NCBI GenBank assembly: GCA_026397725.1
Contig: JAPLUI010000064.1
Coordinates: 1 to 35,716 of the forward strand
Length of the DNA stretch: 35,716 nt
Direction of reading: 5' to 3'
Source: Verrucomicrobiota bacterium
GTDB lineage: Bacteria; Verrucomicrobiota; Verrucomicrobiia; Verrucomicrobiales; Akkermansiaceae
Shown: positions 1 to 8,971 of the stretch, piece after piece
Layout: each line of letters opens with the position of its first letter
Numbering within the stretch: the stretch's first letter is position 1
Program-made: the position numbers and the translations under genes
Notes under the pieces: model-generated
The model's input: the letters and a program-made list of their open reading frames with translations, nothing else
The model's database searches: none
Told to the model about the DNA's origin: nothing

Positions 1-1
1 C

Positions 2-598
2 GGCGAGGGCCAGCGCGGTGGCGAAGGAACGGTCAACTACTCGAACGAGCCGAACATGCAGGCCGCACATCTGTTCAATTATGCAGGCCGCCCGTGGCTC
101 TCGCAATACTGGGTACGGCGGGCGCAGCAGCAGGCCTACGGAGCGGTTGATGCAGTCGGCGGCTACGGTTACGGGGATGAGGACCAGGGGCAGATGGGAT
201 CCCTGAGCGCTCTGATGTCGATCGGTCTGTTCTCCCTGCGCGGCGGCTGTGAGAATCCCCCGATCTACGACATCACTACGCCCCATTTCGACACTGTTAC
301 GATCAAGCTGGATCCGAAGTACTATCCGGCGAAGGAATTCGTCATCAAGACGTACAACAATTCCACTACGAACCACTATATCCAGTCGGCGAAACTCGCC
401 GGCGTACCGCTGAACAACTGCTGGATCTACCATCGCGACCTTGCCGCCGGCAAGACGCTGGAACTATGGCTGGGGCCGAAGCCCAATACCAACTGGGGCG
501 TGGCGGTTTCGCCCGTCAATTCCAGTTCATCTTCCCAGCCGATGCGGCCGCTTGAGAAGCGTGAGGGTGGCAGGGACGGCTCCGGAAATCTGAAATAA
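2..598 (+). CDS. GH92 alpha-mannosidase, C-terminal part (5' end outside window)
   Basis: The frame is open from base 2 to the stop at 596-598 (198 residues), so only the C-terminus is present. The residues NEPNMQAAHLFNYAGRPW match the family pattern NEPxxHxxYLYNYAGxPW. GDEDQGQMG corresponds to the GNDDxGQMS loop that carries the acidic active-site residues in GH92 enzymes. Further on, NHYIQSAKLAGVPLNNCWIYH matches the C-terminal beta-sandwich. GH92 enzymes are calcium-dependent exo-alpha-mannosidases, usually exported. After the conserved WG the chain ends in a low-complexity Ser-rich and charged tail of about 30 residues that I do not recognise from the family. The stop lies 23 bp before the SGNH esterase start, so the two are probably cotranscribed. 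Family assignment is firm; linkage specificity cannot be read. Confidence 0.88.
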   Translation, partial: GEGQRGGEGTVNYSNEPNMQAAHLFNYAGRPWLSQYWVRRAQQQAYGAVDAVGGYGYGDEDQGQMGSLSALMSIGLFSLRGGCENPPIYDITTPHFDTVTIKLDPKYYPAKEFVIKTYNNSTTNHYIQSAKLAGVPLNNCWIYHRDLAAGKTLELWLGPKPNTNWGVAVSPVNSSSSSQPMRPLEKREGGRDGSGNLK

Positions 599-621
599 CT
601 AACATGCGAAAGGAATGCACT

Positions 622-1815
622 ATGAAACAAACACTTGCCTTTATTCTCTGTCTGCTGTTCGGGCTACCGAACTGTTTCGCTGCGGACGCAGCCTTGATGA
701 CCATCCCCGTTGACTCGCCGGCCTTCGTATATTCGCCGGGCAACTGGACCGGCGACACGGGCCGCGCTGGCAAGGTCTTCCGCCAGACATGGAATCCCGG
801 GGCGTATTTCCGGGTGACCTGGGAAAGCAAGAACCCGCAACCGGTGGCCAAGCTCCGGCTCGACATCTCCACCCATCAGCCAAGATTCAAGACATCGCCG
901 CTGGCCTACTCCATCGACGGCATCTGGAAATCCAATATCCCGCCGGTGGGCGAGATCGTCATCGAAGGGATCACCGGTGCCGGGCGCCACGAACTGGCTG
1001 TCTATCTACAGCAAACGTCGACGGCAGTGGAGCGCTGGGGCAGCGAGGGTAAAAGCGGCCTGAACGTGCTGAGGATCACCGGCCTGTCGGTCGATGCGGA
1101 CAGCGCCCCGGTTCCGGCCACCCCGGAAAGAAAATGGGCCATAATCACTGGCGACAGCATTACCGAGGGCGGAGCGAGCGAGCTTGCGGGTTATTCTCAT
1201 CTGGTGGGGCAGGCGCTCCGGACATTGCATTATGAATATTGCCAGAATGCCTGCGGGTGGAGCGGCTGGATCAATAAGGGCGACAATCCGCCCGGAGACG
1301 TGCCCGGCTATTATATGATCCGGAATTCCACCAACGGTGTCGGCGGCCAGTATGACGATGCGGCCAGCCGCTGGAACAAGATCGATGGCAACAATCATTC
1401 CCTGCTGGACTCCAGGGGGCATATCAGCGCATACGGTCAAGCCGACCAGGAACCCTCCCTGATCATGATCAACTATGGGACCAATGATATCCTGCACAAA
1501 TCCAATCCCAGCGACGTCGCTGCCAGCATCACGCAGTGCCTGGCGGCCTTGCGTGCCAGCGCGCCCAACGCACAGATCATCATCATCATTCCATTTGGTC
1601 AGTATTGCGCCAGGGAATTGAAGGATTCCGTTGATGCCCGCAAGAAGGCCAGTCCTGCGGATACCAAAATCGCCATCATCGATTTGGGTGCCGGAGTTGC
1701 CAAAAACCTTGAAGCCCCTAACGGCTTGATGGGAGGCCTGCACCCTAATGACCGGGGCCACGCGAATTTCGCGGCAGCCATCATCCCGCAGATGACGAAG
1801 CTCATTGAGAACTGA
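622..1815 (+). CDS. Secreted SGNH/GDSL esterase, copy A
   Basis: A 397-residue protein with a Sec signal peptide (KQTLAFILCLLFGLPNCFA) followed by an N-terminal beta-rich domain of about 150 residues and a C-terminal SGNH hydrolase domain. Block I is GDSITEG near residue 177 (Ser nucleophile), block III is INYGTND near 285, and the catalytic His lies in LHPNDRGH near 375. SGNH enzymes of this layout deacetylate polysaccharides; the real substrate is unknown. I chose ATG 622 over ATG 604 because AAAGGA at 610-615 sits well before it and the signal peptide then starts cleanly. A close paralogue lies at 8972-10174; compared with it this copy lacks one Cys codon right after block I (GGASEL against GCGASVL). 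The downstream gene starts 31 bp later. Confidence 0.85.
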   Translation: MKQTLAFILCLLFGLPNCFAADAALMTIPVDSPAFVYSPGNWTGDTGRAGKVFRQTWNPGAYFRVTWESKNPQPVAKLRLDISTHQPRFKTSPLAYSIDGIWKSNIPPVGEIVIEGITGAGRHELAVYLQQTSTAVERWGSEGKSGLNVLRITGLSVDADSAPVPATPERKWAIITGDSITEGGASELAGYSHLVGQALRTLHYEYCQNACGWSGWINKGDNPPGDVPGYYMIRNSTNGVGGQYDDAASRWNKIDGNNHSLLDSRGHISAYGQADQEPSLIMINYGTNDILHKSNPSDVAASITQCLAALRASAPNAQIIIIIPFGQYCARELKDSVDARKKASPADTKIAIIDLGAGVAKNLEAPNGLMGGLHPNDRGHANFAAAIIPQMTKLIEN

Positions 1816-1846
1816 AAGAAAAGACAAAATAGAAGGAAAAGAACAA

Positions 1847-4003
1847 ATGAAGAAGATAAGCACCCTCACAGCCATGCTGCTGGCGCCGCTCATCGCGCTC
1901 CAGGCCGCTGAAACGAGGTATCCGTCTGACGCCATTATGTCCCTCGACGAGCTGGCCGGGGATTGGATGGAGGTCAATACCCTCCGCAATTTCCCGTCGG
2001 TCAACAATTTCTGGGGCGCCCTGCAAACCCACCCAAATCTCACGACCTTTCTCTATGTGACCTTTCCGCCTTACGCCAATGGCGGCGATAACGGCGTGCT
2101 GAGTATGAACGGGAAGCCGGTCACAGCGACTGGATCCCGGTGGTATCCGTATCAGGTGCTTCGCCGTGCCACGGTGGACGGGGTTGAGATGGAGTCGGCC
2201 ATCCGCATGCCCTTTGAACAGCGCGGTGTCTTTTGCCGGCTGACGATCAAGAACACCACCACGAATTCGCAGACAGTGGACGTGTCCTGGGCGTTTTCAG
2301 GACAGGTGTGCCGCCACCCCGATGCCGCGTGGGCTACATGGCATCACCGCAGTGGGGAAACGGGCAACACCATCGCCCTGGTTGGCGCGGATGCCAAAGT
2401 ACTGTCCGCCGTGGGGAACAAGGGCTCTGAGTCGGCCGCCATCGCGTTTGCCTTTTCTCCTGCGCCGGCAGACTTGAAAGCAATGCCAGACGGAGGCGTC
2501 GCCGCATGGAAAATCTCGCTTGCGCCCGGCCAAACGGTGTCATTGGCCTATACAAGCGCCATAGACAAAGAACCGGCGGCGGCCACAGAGCTCGCAACGC
2601 GCTGGGCGAAATCCTTTGACCAGAGTTTTGCGTTGGCCAAAACGCAGTGGGAAGGCCGGTGGCAAGCCGCCTTCACTCCCGGCAACACACATTTCTCCGG
2701 ACACCTGCCGACGCTCCTGACCGATGATCTGAAGATCCGCAGGGTCTATTACGAAGGCGTGCTCGCCGCGTTGATGCTTTGTAGAACAGATTTGCCGGCG
2801 GCCAGGCGGTGTTTTGTGACGGCCGGGCCGCAGTGGGCGGTCACGCTCATGTATTATTGGGACACCGAAATGTGGGCCACCGCCTGGGCGATGTTGGAAC
2901 CGACAACTATGAAAGAGTTGCTGGCGAAATGGCTTGCGATGGATCATCACGGGTGCTACGCGCTGGACTGTCTTTCCGGCAAGGGGGCCGGCCCGTGGTA
3001 CGCCGCCAACGACTGGTCGATCTTCCGCTGTGTGGAGGCGTATCTCGGCGTGACGGGCGACAAGGCCTTTCTCAGCCAGGTGGTCAACGGCAAAACGGTT
3101 TTGCAGCGGCTGGAGGACATCGCGACGTTTTATGAGCAACGCCCGTTGACCAAAGAGAGCCTGCTGGCCGATTATGGCGAGGGCGGTAACCTGCTCGAAT
3201 GCACGGACCGTTATGTCCAGGGGGTGGCGTCGCTGAACGCGGCCAATGTCTATCTGCTGAGGCGCGCGGCGGACTATTGCGAACAATCCGGGAATGCGGC
3301 GCGTGCCCAGGCGCTCCGCGCCAAGGCCGCCAAACTTCTGCCGGAAGTCATGTCGCTTTATAAACCGGGGGAAGGTGTCTGGAATGCCCGTGACAAAGCT
3401 GGCAAAGAGGTCCCTGTCCGCCACTGTTTCGACTACATCATGACCGGTCAGGCGTTGGAAAACGACCTCACGCCCACGATGAAAACGGAGATGACCGGCT
3501 TCGTCGAGCGCGAACTGCTCACGAAGACCTGGATGCGGGCGATGTCGCTGAAAGATCCCGCCGCCGCGCACTCGGATCGTCCCGACCACGGGCCGATGGG
3601 TTCCTACGACGGTTGGCCACCGCTGACGATAGACGTGATGTGCCGGTTCGGTATGTTCGACAAGGCGGTGAACTTTTTACGGGCTGTCGAGCCGGTGACG
3701 TGCGAGGGCCCGTTTGCGCAGAGCCATGAATTTCTCGGCCCGGACAGCCGTGGCTTCGATCCGCTTGTCCGCATTGCAAATCGGGGCGGGCAGGACTTCA
3801 ACGAAGGGTGTGGTGCGGCGTTTGCTGAAGTCATCATCCGCTCATTCTTCGGCTACCGGACTGACTTGCCAGGCGACGGGCTGCCGCTGTTGGCGCCCCG
3901 GACACCACGCGGATTCAACGGGCAATTACGCCATGTGCCGTTCCACGGCAAACGGTACACCATCACAAGTGACGCCAAGGGCGTCCATCAGAAGAAGGAA
4001 TAG
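1847..4003 (+). CDS. Secreted six-hairpin glycosidase-like protein
   Basis: A 718-residue protein with signal peptide (MKKISTLTAMLLAPLIALQAAE). The first 250 residues are beta-rich, and the rest is helical with repeated aromatic and acidic helices typical of an (alpha/alpha)6 barrel. Visible landmarks are YYWDTEMWATAW (about residue 335), YAANDWSIFR, LADYGEGGNLLECTDRY and GSYDGWPPLTIDVMCRFG. A beta-sandwich followed by an alpha/alpha barrel is the layout of GH63, GH78, GH95 and related clans, but I cannot assign a family number. The Asp and Glu residues in WDTEMW and in GEGGNLLE are candidate catalytic residues by position only. ATG 1847 was chosen because AAGGAAAAG precedes it and the signal peptide begins there. 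It probably trims side-chain sugars alongside its neighbours. Confidence 0.6.
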   Translation: MKKISTLTAMLLAPLIALQAAETRYPSDAIMSLDELAGDWMEVNTLRNFPSVNNFWGALQTHPNLTTFLYVTFPPYANGGDNGVLSMNGKPVTATGSRWYPYQVLRRATVDGVEMESAIRMPFEQRGVFCRLTIKNTTTNSQTVDVSWAFSGQVCRHPDAAWATWHHRSGETGNTIALVGADAKVLSAVGNKGSESAAIAFAFSPAPADLKAMPDGGVAAWKISLAPGQTVSLAYTSAIDKEPAAATELATRWAKSFDQSFALAKTQWEGRWQAAFTPGNTHFSGHLPTLLTDDLKIRRVYYEGVLAALMLCRTDLPAARRCFVTAGPQWAVTLMYYWDTEMWATAWAMLEPTTMKELLAKWLAMDHHGCYALDCLSGKGAGPWYAANDWSIFRCVEAYLGVTGDKAFLSQVVNGKTVLQRLEDIATFYEQRPLTKESLLADYGEGGNLLECTDRYVQGVASLNAANVYLLRRAADYCEQSGNAARAQALRAKAAKLLPEVMSLYKPGEGVWNARDKAGKEVPVRHCFDYIMTGQALENDLTPTMKTEMTGFVERELLTKTWMRAMSLKDPAAAHSDRPDHGPMGSYDGWPPLTIDVMCRFGMFDKAVNFLRAVEPVTCEGPFAQSHEFLGPDSRGFDPLVRIANRGGQDFNEGCGAAFAEVIIRSFFGYRTDLPGDGLPLLAPRTPRGFNGQLRHVPFHGKRYTITSDAKGVHQKKE

Positions 4004-4051
4004 ACAATTGAACCAGACAGTAGCACTCAATAGCAAAGCAAGAACCGAATA

Positions 4052-7000
4052 ATGAAAAGAATACTGACAGTTGGATTGATGATATATGGATTGGTCGCCG
4101 GCATTGCGCTGGCGGACGGGGATCTGGCGAAGAATTTTGCAACGCCGCCTGCCTCGGCTCGGCCGTGGGTCTATTGGTTTCCGCTGAACGGCAACTTGAC
4201 CAAGGAAGGCATCACCGCCGATCTCGAGGCGATGGCGCGCGTGGGCATCGGCGGCGTGCTCTACATGGAGGTGGATCAAGGCGCACCCAAAGGCAGCGCT
4301 GATTTTGCCGGCCCCTTGTGGCGCGAAATGATCCAGCACGCCTGCAAGGAAGCCAACCGGCTCGGAATCGAAATCAATATGAACAACGACGCAGGCTGGT
4401 GCGGCAGCGGCGGGCCGTGGATCACCCCTGAGCTTTCGATGCAGATCGTTGTCTGGACCGAGACGGTTGTGGAAGGCGGAAAACCGTTTGAAGGCGTGCT
4501 CGCCAAACCGCTGGCGAACAAGGGATTCTATCAGGACATCGCCGTGCTGGCCATGCCGGCGCCCAGCGATGATAAGTTTCGCACGAAACGATTTGAAAGT
4601 AAGTCAGCGCTTGATATCACCGTGTTTTTTGACCAATCGCCTGCGAACTTTCCGGAGGCGCCTCAGGACGCGCTCATTCTGCGGGATAAAATCGTGGACG
4701 TATCGTCAAAGATGGATGCCGCCGGGAAACTAACATGGGATCCGCCGCCAGGGAAGTGGCTGGTGACCCGGTTCGGTCACACGACCACGGGCTGGGGAAA
4801 TCAGCCCGCGCCGGAGTCGGGTCGGGGTTTGGAGTGCGACAAGTTCAGCAAAGAGGCGGCGGCAGCGCATTACAACGGGTTGATGGGTAAGATCATTGCC
4901 GATAACAAGCCGCTTGTCGGCCGTGGCAAGGTACTCGTCTCGACCCATATTGACAGTTGGGAAGTCGGCACTCAGAACTGGACGCCGAAGATGCGCGAGG
5001 AGTTCAAGAACCGGCGCGGATACGATCTGTGGAAATTCCTGCCGGCATTCACGGGGCGTGTGTTAGACAGCGCCGAGGTGACGGAGCGGTTTCTCTGGGA
5101 TTTGCGCCAGACGATTTCCGATTTGATCGTCGAGAACTACGCCGGCGAGTTCCGCCGCATGGCTAACAAGGACGGGATGCGGCTCTCCATTGAGGCTTAT
5201 GACCGTGCGCCGGTGAACGAAATGACCTACGCCGGCGAGGCCGACGAACCGATGGGCGAGTTCTGGAAGGTCGGTGCCAACACCGACCGCACCTGCACGG
5301 AGATGGTGTCCGCGGGACATGTGTACGGCAAGAAGATTATCGGCGCCGAGGCGTTCACGTCGACCGATGCGGAAAAGTGGCTGCAGCATCCTGCGACAAT
5401 CAAGGAACTGGGCGACTGGGCGTTTTGCGAGGGCATCAACCGCTTCGTCTTTCACCGTTACGCCGCGCAGCCGTGGACGAACGTCGCGCCCGGCATGAGC
5501 ATGGGGCCGTGGGGCCTTCACTACGAACGCACGCAAACGTGGTGGGAGCAATCCAAGGCGTGGCACCAATACCTCGCCCGCTGCCAGTATCTGCTTCAGC
5601 AAGGCCTCTTCGTGGCGGACGTGCTTTACCTGGAAGCTGAAGGCGCGGGACGGCAGTTCTCCACGCCGGGAGGCGCGGAGATCGCCTCGCGCATGCGCGG
5701 CGGCTACAACTACGATGGCTGCCCGCCGGAAGTTGTACTCACGCGCCTGAAGGTCAAGGACGGGCGGCTCGTGTTGCCGGACGGGATGAGCTATCGGGTG
5801 TTGGTGATGCCCGATTGCGAGACGATGACGCCGCGGCTGCTGCGAAAGATAAGGGAACTCGTGGATGCCGGTGCGACGGTCATCGGCGGCGGCATACCGC
5901 CGGAAAAATCGTCGAGCCTCGCCGACATGGGCGCGGGTGATGCCGAGGTGAAGAAACTCGCCGCCGAACTCTGGCCGAAGCTCGTGACCGGCAAGAATGC
6001 CGCCCAGTTGTTAGGCGAGCGTGGCGTGAAGCCTGACTTCAGCGCGACGCCGATGTTGCGCTACACGCATCGCACCATCGGCGATGCCGACGTGTATTTC
6101 GTTGCGAACCCCCAGCCGTCCGATGTCGCGGCGGTGGCATCGTTCCGCGTCACCGGCAAACAGCCGGAGCTGTGGTGGCCCGCTACCGGCCGCACGGCGC
6201 CGGCACTCGCCTTCGATGAGAAAGACGGTGTCACGCGGGTGCCCTTGAGCTTGGAAGCGAGCGGCTCCCTGTTTGTCGTGTTCCGGAAGCCCGCTGACGC
6301 GGCGAAACAGGTCGTCTCGATCACGCGCGACGGCAAGGAGTTGTTGCCGTTGCAAGCTGCGGCGACGCCGCAGGTGCCGGATGTTAGCAAGCCATTTACG
6401 ATGGTCGCGTGGGTCAAGCCAGGCGCCGACACCGCGTTGCCCGACGAAGCCAAGAGCGGCGTCAGCAGCGGGCAAATTCAGCCTAACAACTATGTGGTCT
6501 ATCCGGTGCCCGGCCACGAAGTGTGGAGCGGACCCGCTGCGGGTGCCGGTCTCGCTGTTGGCCGCAACGGTGTCACCGTGGTTGAACACGGCGGAAGCCA
6601 TCTGGCCGCGGTGCTGGTGTGCCCGACGCCGGTGACCGATTGGACGCACATCGCCGTCGTCTATCGCGACGGCACGCCGCAACTCTATCTCAACGGCAAA
6701 TTGGCGCACACGGGATTGAAGAGCGTGTTTGCTGTTCATGGCAGCGTCGGCGTGAGCCATACGCGCGAGATCGCACCGTTCAAAGGCAAACGTGCCGGGT
6801 TGCAACAATTCGATCACGCGCTGACTGATGCAGAGATTCTAAAACTCGCCCAAGTGCCCCTGTCGCTCTCCATGCTCGACGAACCTCCGGCCTTCGATAT
6901 TGCGACCGGTGAGATCCGGCAAAGCGGCACCTATGTTTTCACGAGCGCCACCGGCCAGCAGCGCGAGCTGAAGGTCGCCTTGCCCGCGCTTCAGGAAATT

Positions 7001-7543
7001 GCCGGGCCGTGGCAGGTCAGCTTCGATCCGAAATGGGGCGGACCGGCGAAGGTGACATTCGAGAAACTCGACGACTGGAGCACGCGCCCCGAGGACGGCA
7101 TCAAATATTATTCCGGAACGGCGGTGTACCGGACCACGTTTCAGGCGAAGAAAGGCCAAGCCTACCTCGATCTCGGCAAAGTCGAAGTCATGGCGGACGT
7201 GACACTCAACGGCAAACCGCTCGGCACCCTGTGGAAACCGCCGTACCGGGTCGATGTGACGGAGGCCTTGAAAGACGGTGAGAACAAGCTCGAACTCAAA
7301 GTGGTCAACCTCTTGATCAACCGGCAGATTGGCGATGAGCAGTTGCCGGAGGACAGCGAACGCAATGATCACCGCGCGCTCAACAAATGGCCGGAATGGC
7401 TGCAGGAAGGCAAGCCCAGCCCGACCGGGCGCTTCACCTTCGGCAGTTGGCGACTCTGGAAGAAAGACGATCCGCTCGTCGAGTCCGGCCTGCTCGGACC
7501 CGTGACGCTGCGGCCCGTTGATCGCATGAATTTGAAAAAGTAA
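4052..7543 (+). CDS. GH106 alpha-L-rhamnosidase with LamG-like module
   Basis: A 1163-residue exported enzyme with signal peptide at residues 1-21. The opening FATPPASARPWVYWF and NLTKEGITADLEAMARVGI follow the GH106 signature, as do NMNNDAGWCGSGGPW near 112 and the later SIEAYD and IGAEAFTST segments, whose Glu residues are good active-site candidates. A LamG-like jelly roll (about 776-930; FTMVAWVKPG, DWTHIAVVYRDG, LYLNGKLAHTG) separates the catalytic part from a C-terminal galactose-binding-type beta domain (YYSGTAVYRTTF, ADVTLNGKPLGTLWKPPYRVDVT). GH106 enzymes remove terminal alpha-L-rhamnose, for example from rhamnogalacturonan II or rhamnose-rich algal glycans. The 48-bp gap upstream shows no clear terminator, and the esterase behind starts 16 bp later. 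Family call is strong; the LamG is probably a carbohydrate-binding accessory. Confidence 0.88.
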   Translation: MKRILTVGLMIYGLVAGIALADGDLAKNFATPPASARPWVYWFPLNGNLTKEGITADLEAMARVGIGGVLYMEVDQGAPKGSADFAGPLWREMIQHACKEANRLGIEINMNNDAGWCGSGGPWITPELSMQIVVWTETVVEGGKPFEGVLAKPLANKGFYQDIAVLAMPAPSDDKFRTKRFESKSALDITVFFDQSPANFPEAPQDALILRDKIVDVSSKMDAAGKLTWDPPPGKWLVTRFGHTTTGWGNQPAPESGRGLECDKFSKEAAAAHYNGLMGKIIADNKPLVGRGKVLVSTHIDSWEVGTQNWTPKMREEFKNRRGYDLWKFLPAFTGRVLDSAEVTERFLWDLRQTISDLIVENYAGEFRRMANKDGMRLSIEAYDRAPVNEMTYAGEADEPMGEFWKVGANTDRTCTEMVSAGHVYGKKIIGAEAFTSTDAEKWLQHPATIKELGDWAFCEGINRFVFHRYAAQPWTNVAPGMSMGPWGLHYERTQTWWEQSKAWHQYLARCQYLLQQGLFVADVLYLEAEGAGRQFSTPGGAEIASRMRGGYNYDGCPPEVVLTRLKVKDGRLVLPDGMSYRVLVMPDCETMTPRLLRKIRELVDAGATVIGGGIPPEKSSSLADMGAGDAEVKKLAAELWPKLVTGKNAAQLLGERGVKPDFSATPMLRYTHRTIGDADVYFVANPQPSDVAAVASFRVTGKQPELWWPATGRTAPALAFDEKDGVTRVPLSLEASGSLFVVFRKPADAAKQVVSITRDGKELLPLQAAATPQVPDVSKPFTMVAWVKPGADTALPDEAKSGVSSGQIQPNNYVVYPVPGHEVWSGPAAGAGLAVGRNGVTVVEHGGSHLAAVLVCPTPVTDWTHIAVVYRDGTPQLYLNGKLAHTGLKSVFAVHGSVGVSHTREIAPFKGKRAGLQQFDHALTDAEILKLAQVPLSLSMLDEPPAFDIATGEIRQSGTYVFTSATGQQRELKVALPALQEIAGPWQVSFDPKWGGPAKVTFEKLDDWSTRPEDGIKYYSGTAVYRTTFQAKKGQAYLDLGKVEVMADVTLNGKPLGTLWKPPYRVDVTEALKDGENKLELKVVNLLINRQIGDEQLPEDSERNDHRALNKWPEWLQEGKPSPTGRFTFGSWRLWKKDDPLVESGLLGPVTLRPVDRMNLKK

Positions 7544-7559
7544 CAAAGGGAAGAACACT

Positions 7560-8951
7560 ATGATAACTCGCATGTTTACATCATTAATCCGCATGGCCAT
7601 TCCCGTTGTGGTGTTGGCCGTTGGTCTGCAGCCGGCGTCGGCGGAGATTCGGCTGCCCCGCCTCCTCAACGACAACATGGTGCTCCAGCGCGAGATGCCG
7701 ATTCCGGTCTGGGGCTGGGCCAAGCCCAATGAGCAAGTGACCGTACGTCTCGGGAAGTCGTCGGCTTCCGCGACCACGGATGCCAATGGCCAATGGTCGG
7801 TCAAACTGCCCAAGATGAAAGCGGGCGGGCCCTATCAACTGACGGTGGCCGGGGCGAATACCCTCACCCTCAGCAATGTGATGATCGGCGAGGTCTGGGT
7901 CTGCTCCGGCCAGTCGAACGCGGGGAAACCGATTGGCATTCATCCCGGCCAGCAACCGTGCCTCAATTATGAAAAGGAGATTGCCGCAGCCGACTATCCC
8001 CAGATCCGGCTGATGGAAGTGCCGCCGGAAAGTGCACAGACTCCTGTCGCTGACATCGCCGGCGCCCAATGGTTGGTTTGCACGCCGCAGAACATCGTGG
8101 TCAAACGCGGCGAAAATCATGGGTATTCCGCTTGCGCCTATTTCTTTGGCCGAGAACTTCACAAGGAACTCAAAGTCCCCATCGGCCTGATTTCCGCGAG
8201 TGTCGGCGGTTGCCCGTGTGAGCCGTTCACCCCGCCCTCCGGCGACCGCTGGCTTGGCATGATCAACCCGCTAGTTCCCTTCGGCATCCGCGGCGCGATC
8301 TGGTATCAGGGTGAAGGGAATCTTGGAAACGGCATGCTCTACCACGACAAGATGAAAACCCTCATAACCGATTGGCGCAAGGCCTGGGCACTGGGTGATT
8401 TCCCCTTCCTGTTCGTGCAAGTGGCGCTGTGCAAATACACCGACGATGTGGAAGTGGCCCCGCGCCTGTGGGAGGCCCAGACAGCCACGCTGGATGTCCC
8501 CAATACCGGCATGGTGGTCACCCATGACATCAGCAGTTACCCCGACTGCCACGCGACTAACAAACAGGAGGTCGGCAGGCGGCTCGCCCATTGGGCCCTC
8601 GCCAAGACCTACGGAAAGTCTAACATTGTCTATTCCGGCCCGATCTACAAATCCATGGAAGTCACAACCGGCCAAGGCCCGGCCAGGATCCGGATTCAAT
8701 TCGACTACACCGGCAGCGGCCTGGCCAGCCGGGACGGCAAGCCGCTGGATCTTTTCACCATTGCAGGAGAGGACAAGAAATTCGTCGAAGCCAGGGCCGA
8801 GATCGACGGCAAGTCGGTTGTTGTCTGGAGCGATGCTGTGGCCAAGCCGGTTGCCGTTAGATTCGGCTGGCGGCAGGATGCAGACCCTAACCTCATGAAC
8901 AAGGAGGGCCTGCCCGCGCCTTGCTTCCGCACCGACAAATGGGAAAAGTAA
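7560..8951 (+). CDS. Sialate O-acetylesterase-type carbohydrate esterase (SASA family)
   Basis: A 463-residue protein with a signal peptide ending near PASA. It starts with a small beta domain (LPRLLNDNMVLQREMPIPVWGWA), the usual opening of bacterial sialate O-acetylesterase-like proteins. Conserved blocks follow: GEVWVCSGQSN near 110-120 with the nucleophile Ser, GAIWYQGEGN near 245, and DCHATNKQEVGRRLA near 328 with the catalytic His. Members remove O-acetyl groups from sialic acids or, in polysaccharide loci like this one, from other acetylated sugars. The block after SGQSN reads AGKPIG instead of the common MExPL, so substrate preference may differ. AAAGGGAAG at 7545-7553 is a good ribosome site for ATG 7560. 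It sits between the rhamnosidase and an SGNH esterase, which suggests sequential deacetylation and hydrolysis. Confidence 0.87.
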   Translation: MITRMFTSLIRMAIPVVVLAVGLQPASAEIRLPRLLNDNMVLQREMPIPVWGWAKPNEQVTVRLGKSSASATTDANGQWSVKLPKMKAGGPYQLTVAGANTLTLSNVMIGEVWVCSGQSNAGKPIGIHPGQQPCLNYEKEIAAADYPQIRLMEVPPESAQTPVADIAGAQWLVCTPQNIVVKRGENHGYSACAYFFGRELHKELKVPIGLISASVGGCPCEPFTPPSGDRWLGMINPLVPFGIRGAIWYQGEGNLGNGMLYHDKMKTLITDWRKAWALGDFPFLFVQVALCKYTDDVEVAPRLWEAQTATLDVPNTGMVVTHDISSYPDCHATNKQEVGRRLAHWALAKTYGKSNIVYSGPIYKSMEVTTGQGPARIRIQFDYTGSGLASRDGKPLDLFTIAGEDKKFVEARAEIDGKSVVVWSDAVAKPVAVRFGWRQDADPNLMNKEGLPAPCFRTDKWEK

Positions 8952-8971
8952 TCATGCGAAAGGAATCCACT

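Noticed and set aside
604..621. Earlier ATG for SGNH copy A (and ATG 8954 for copy B)
   Set aside because: The AAAGGA ribosome site lies within this stretch, and the signal peptide begins at the second ATG in both copies.
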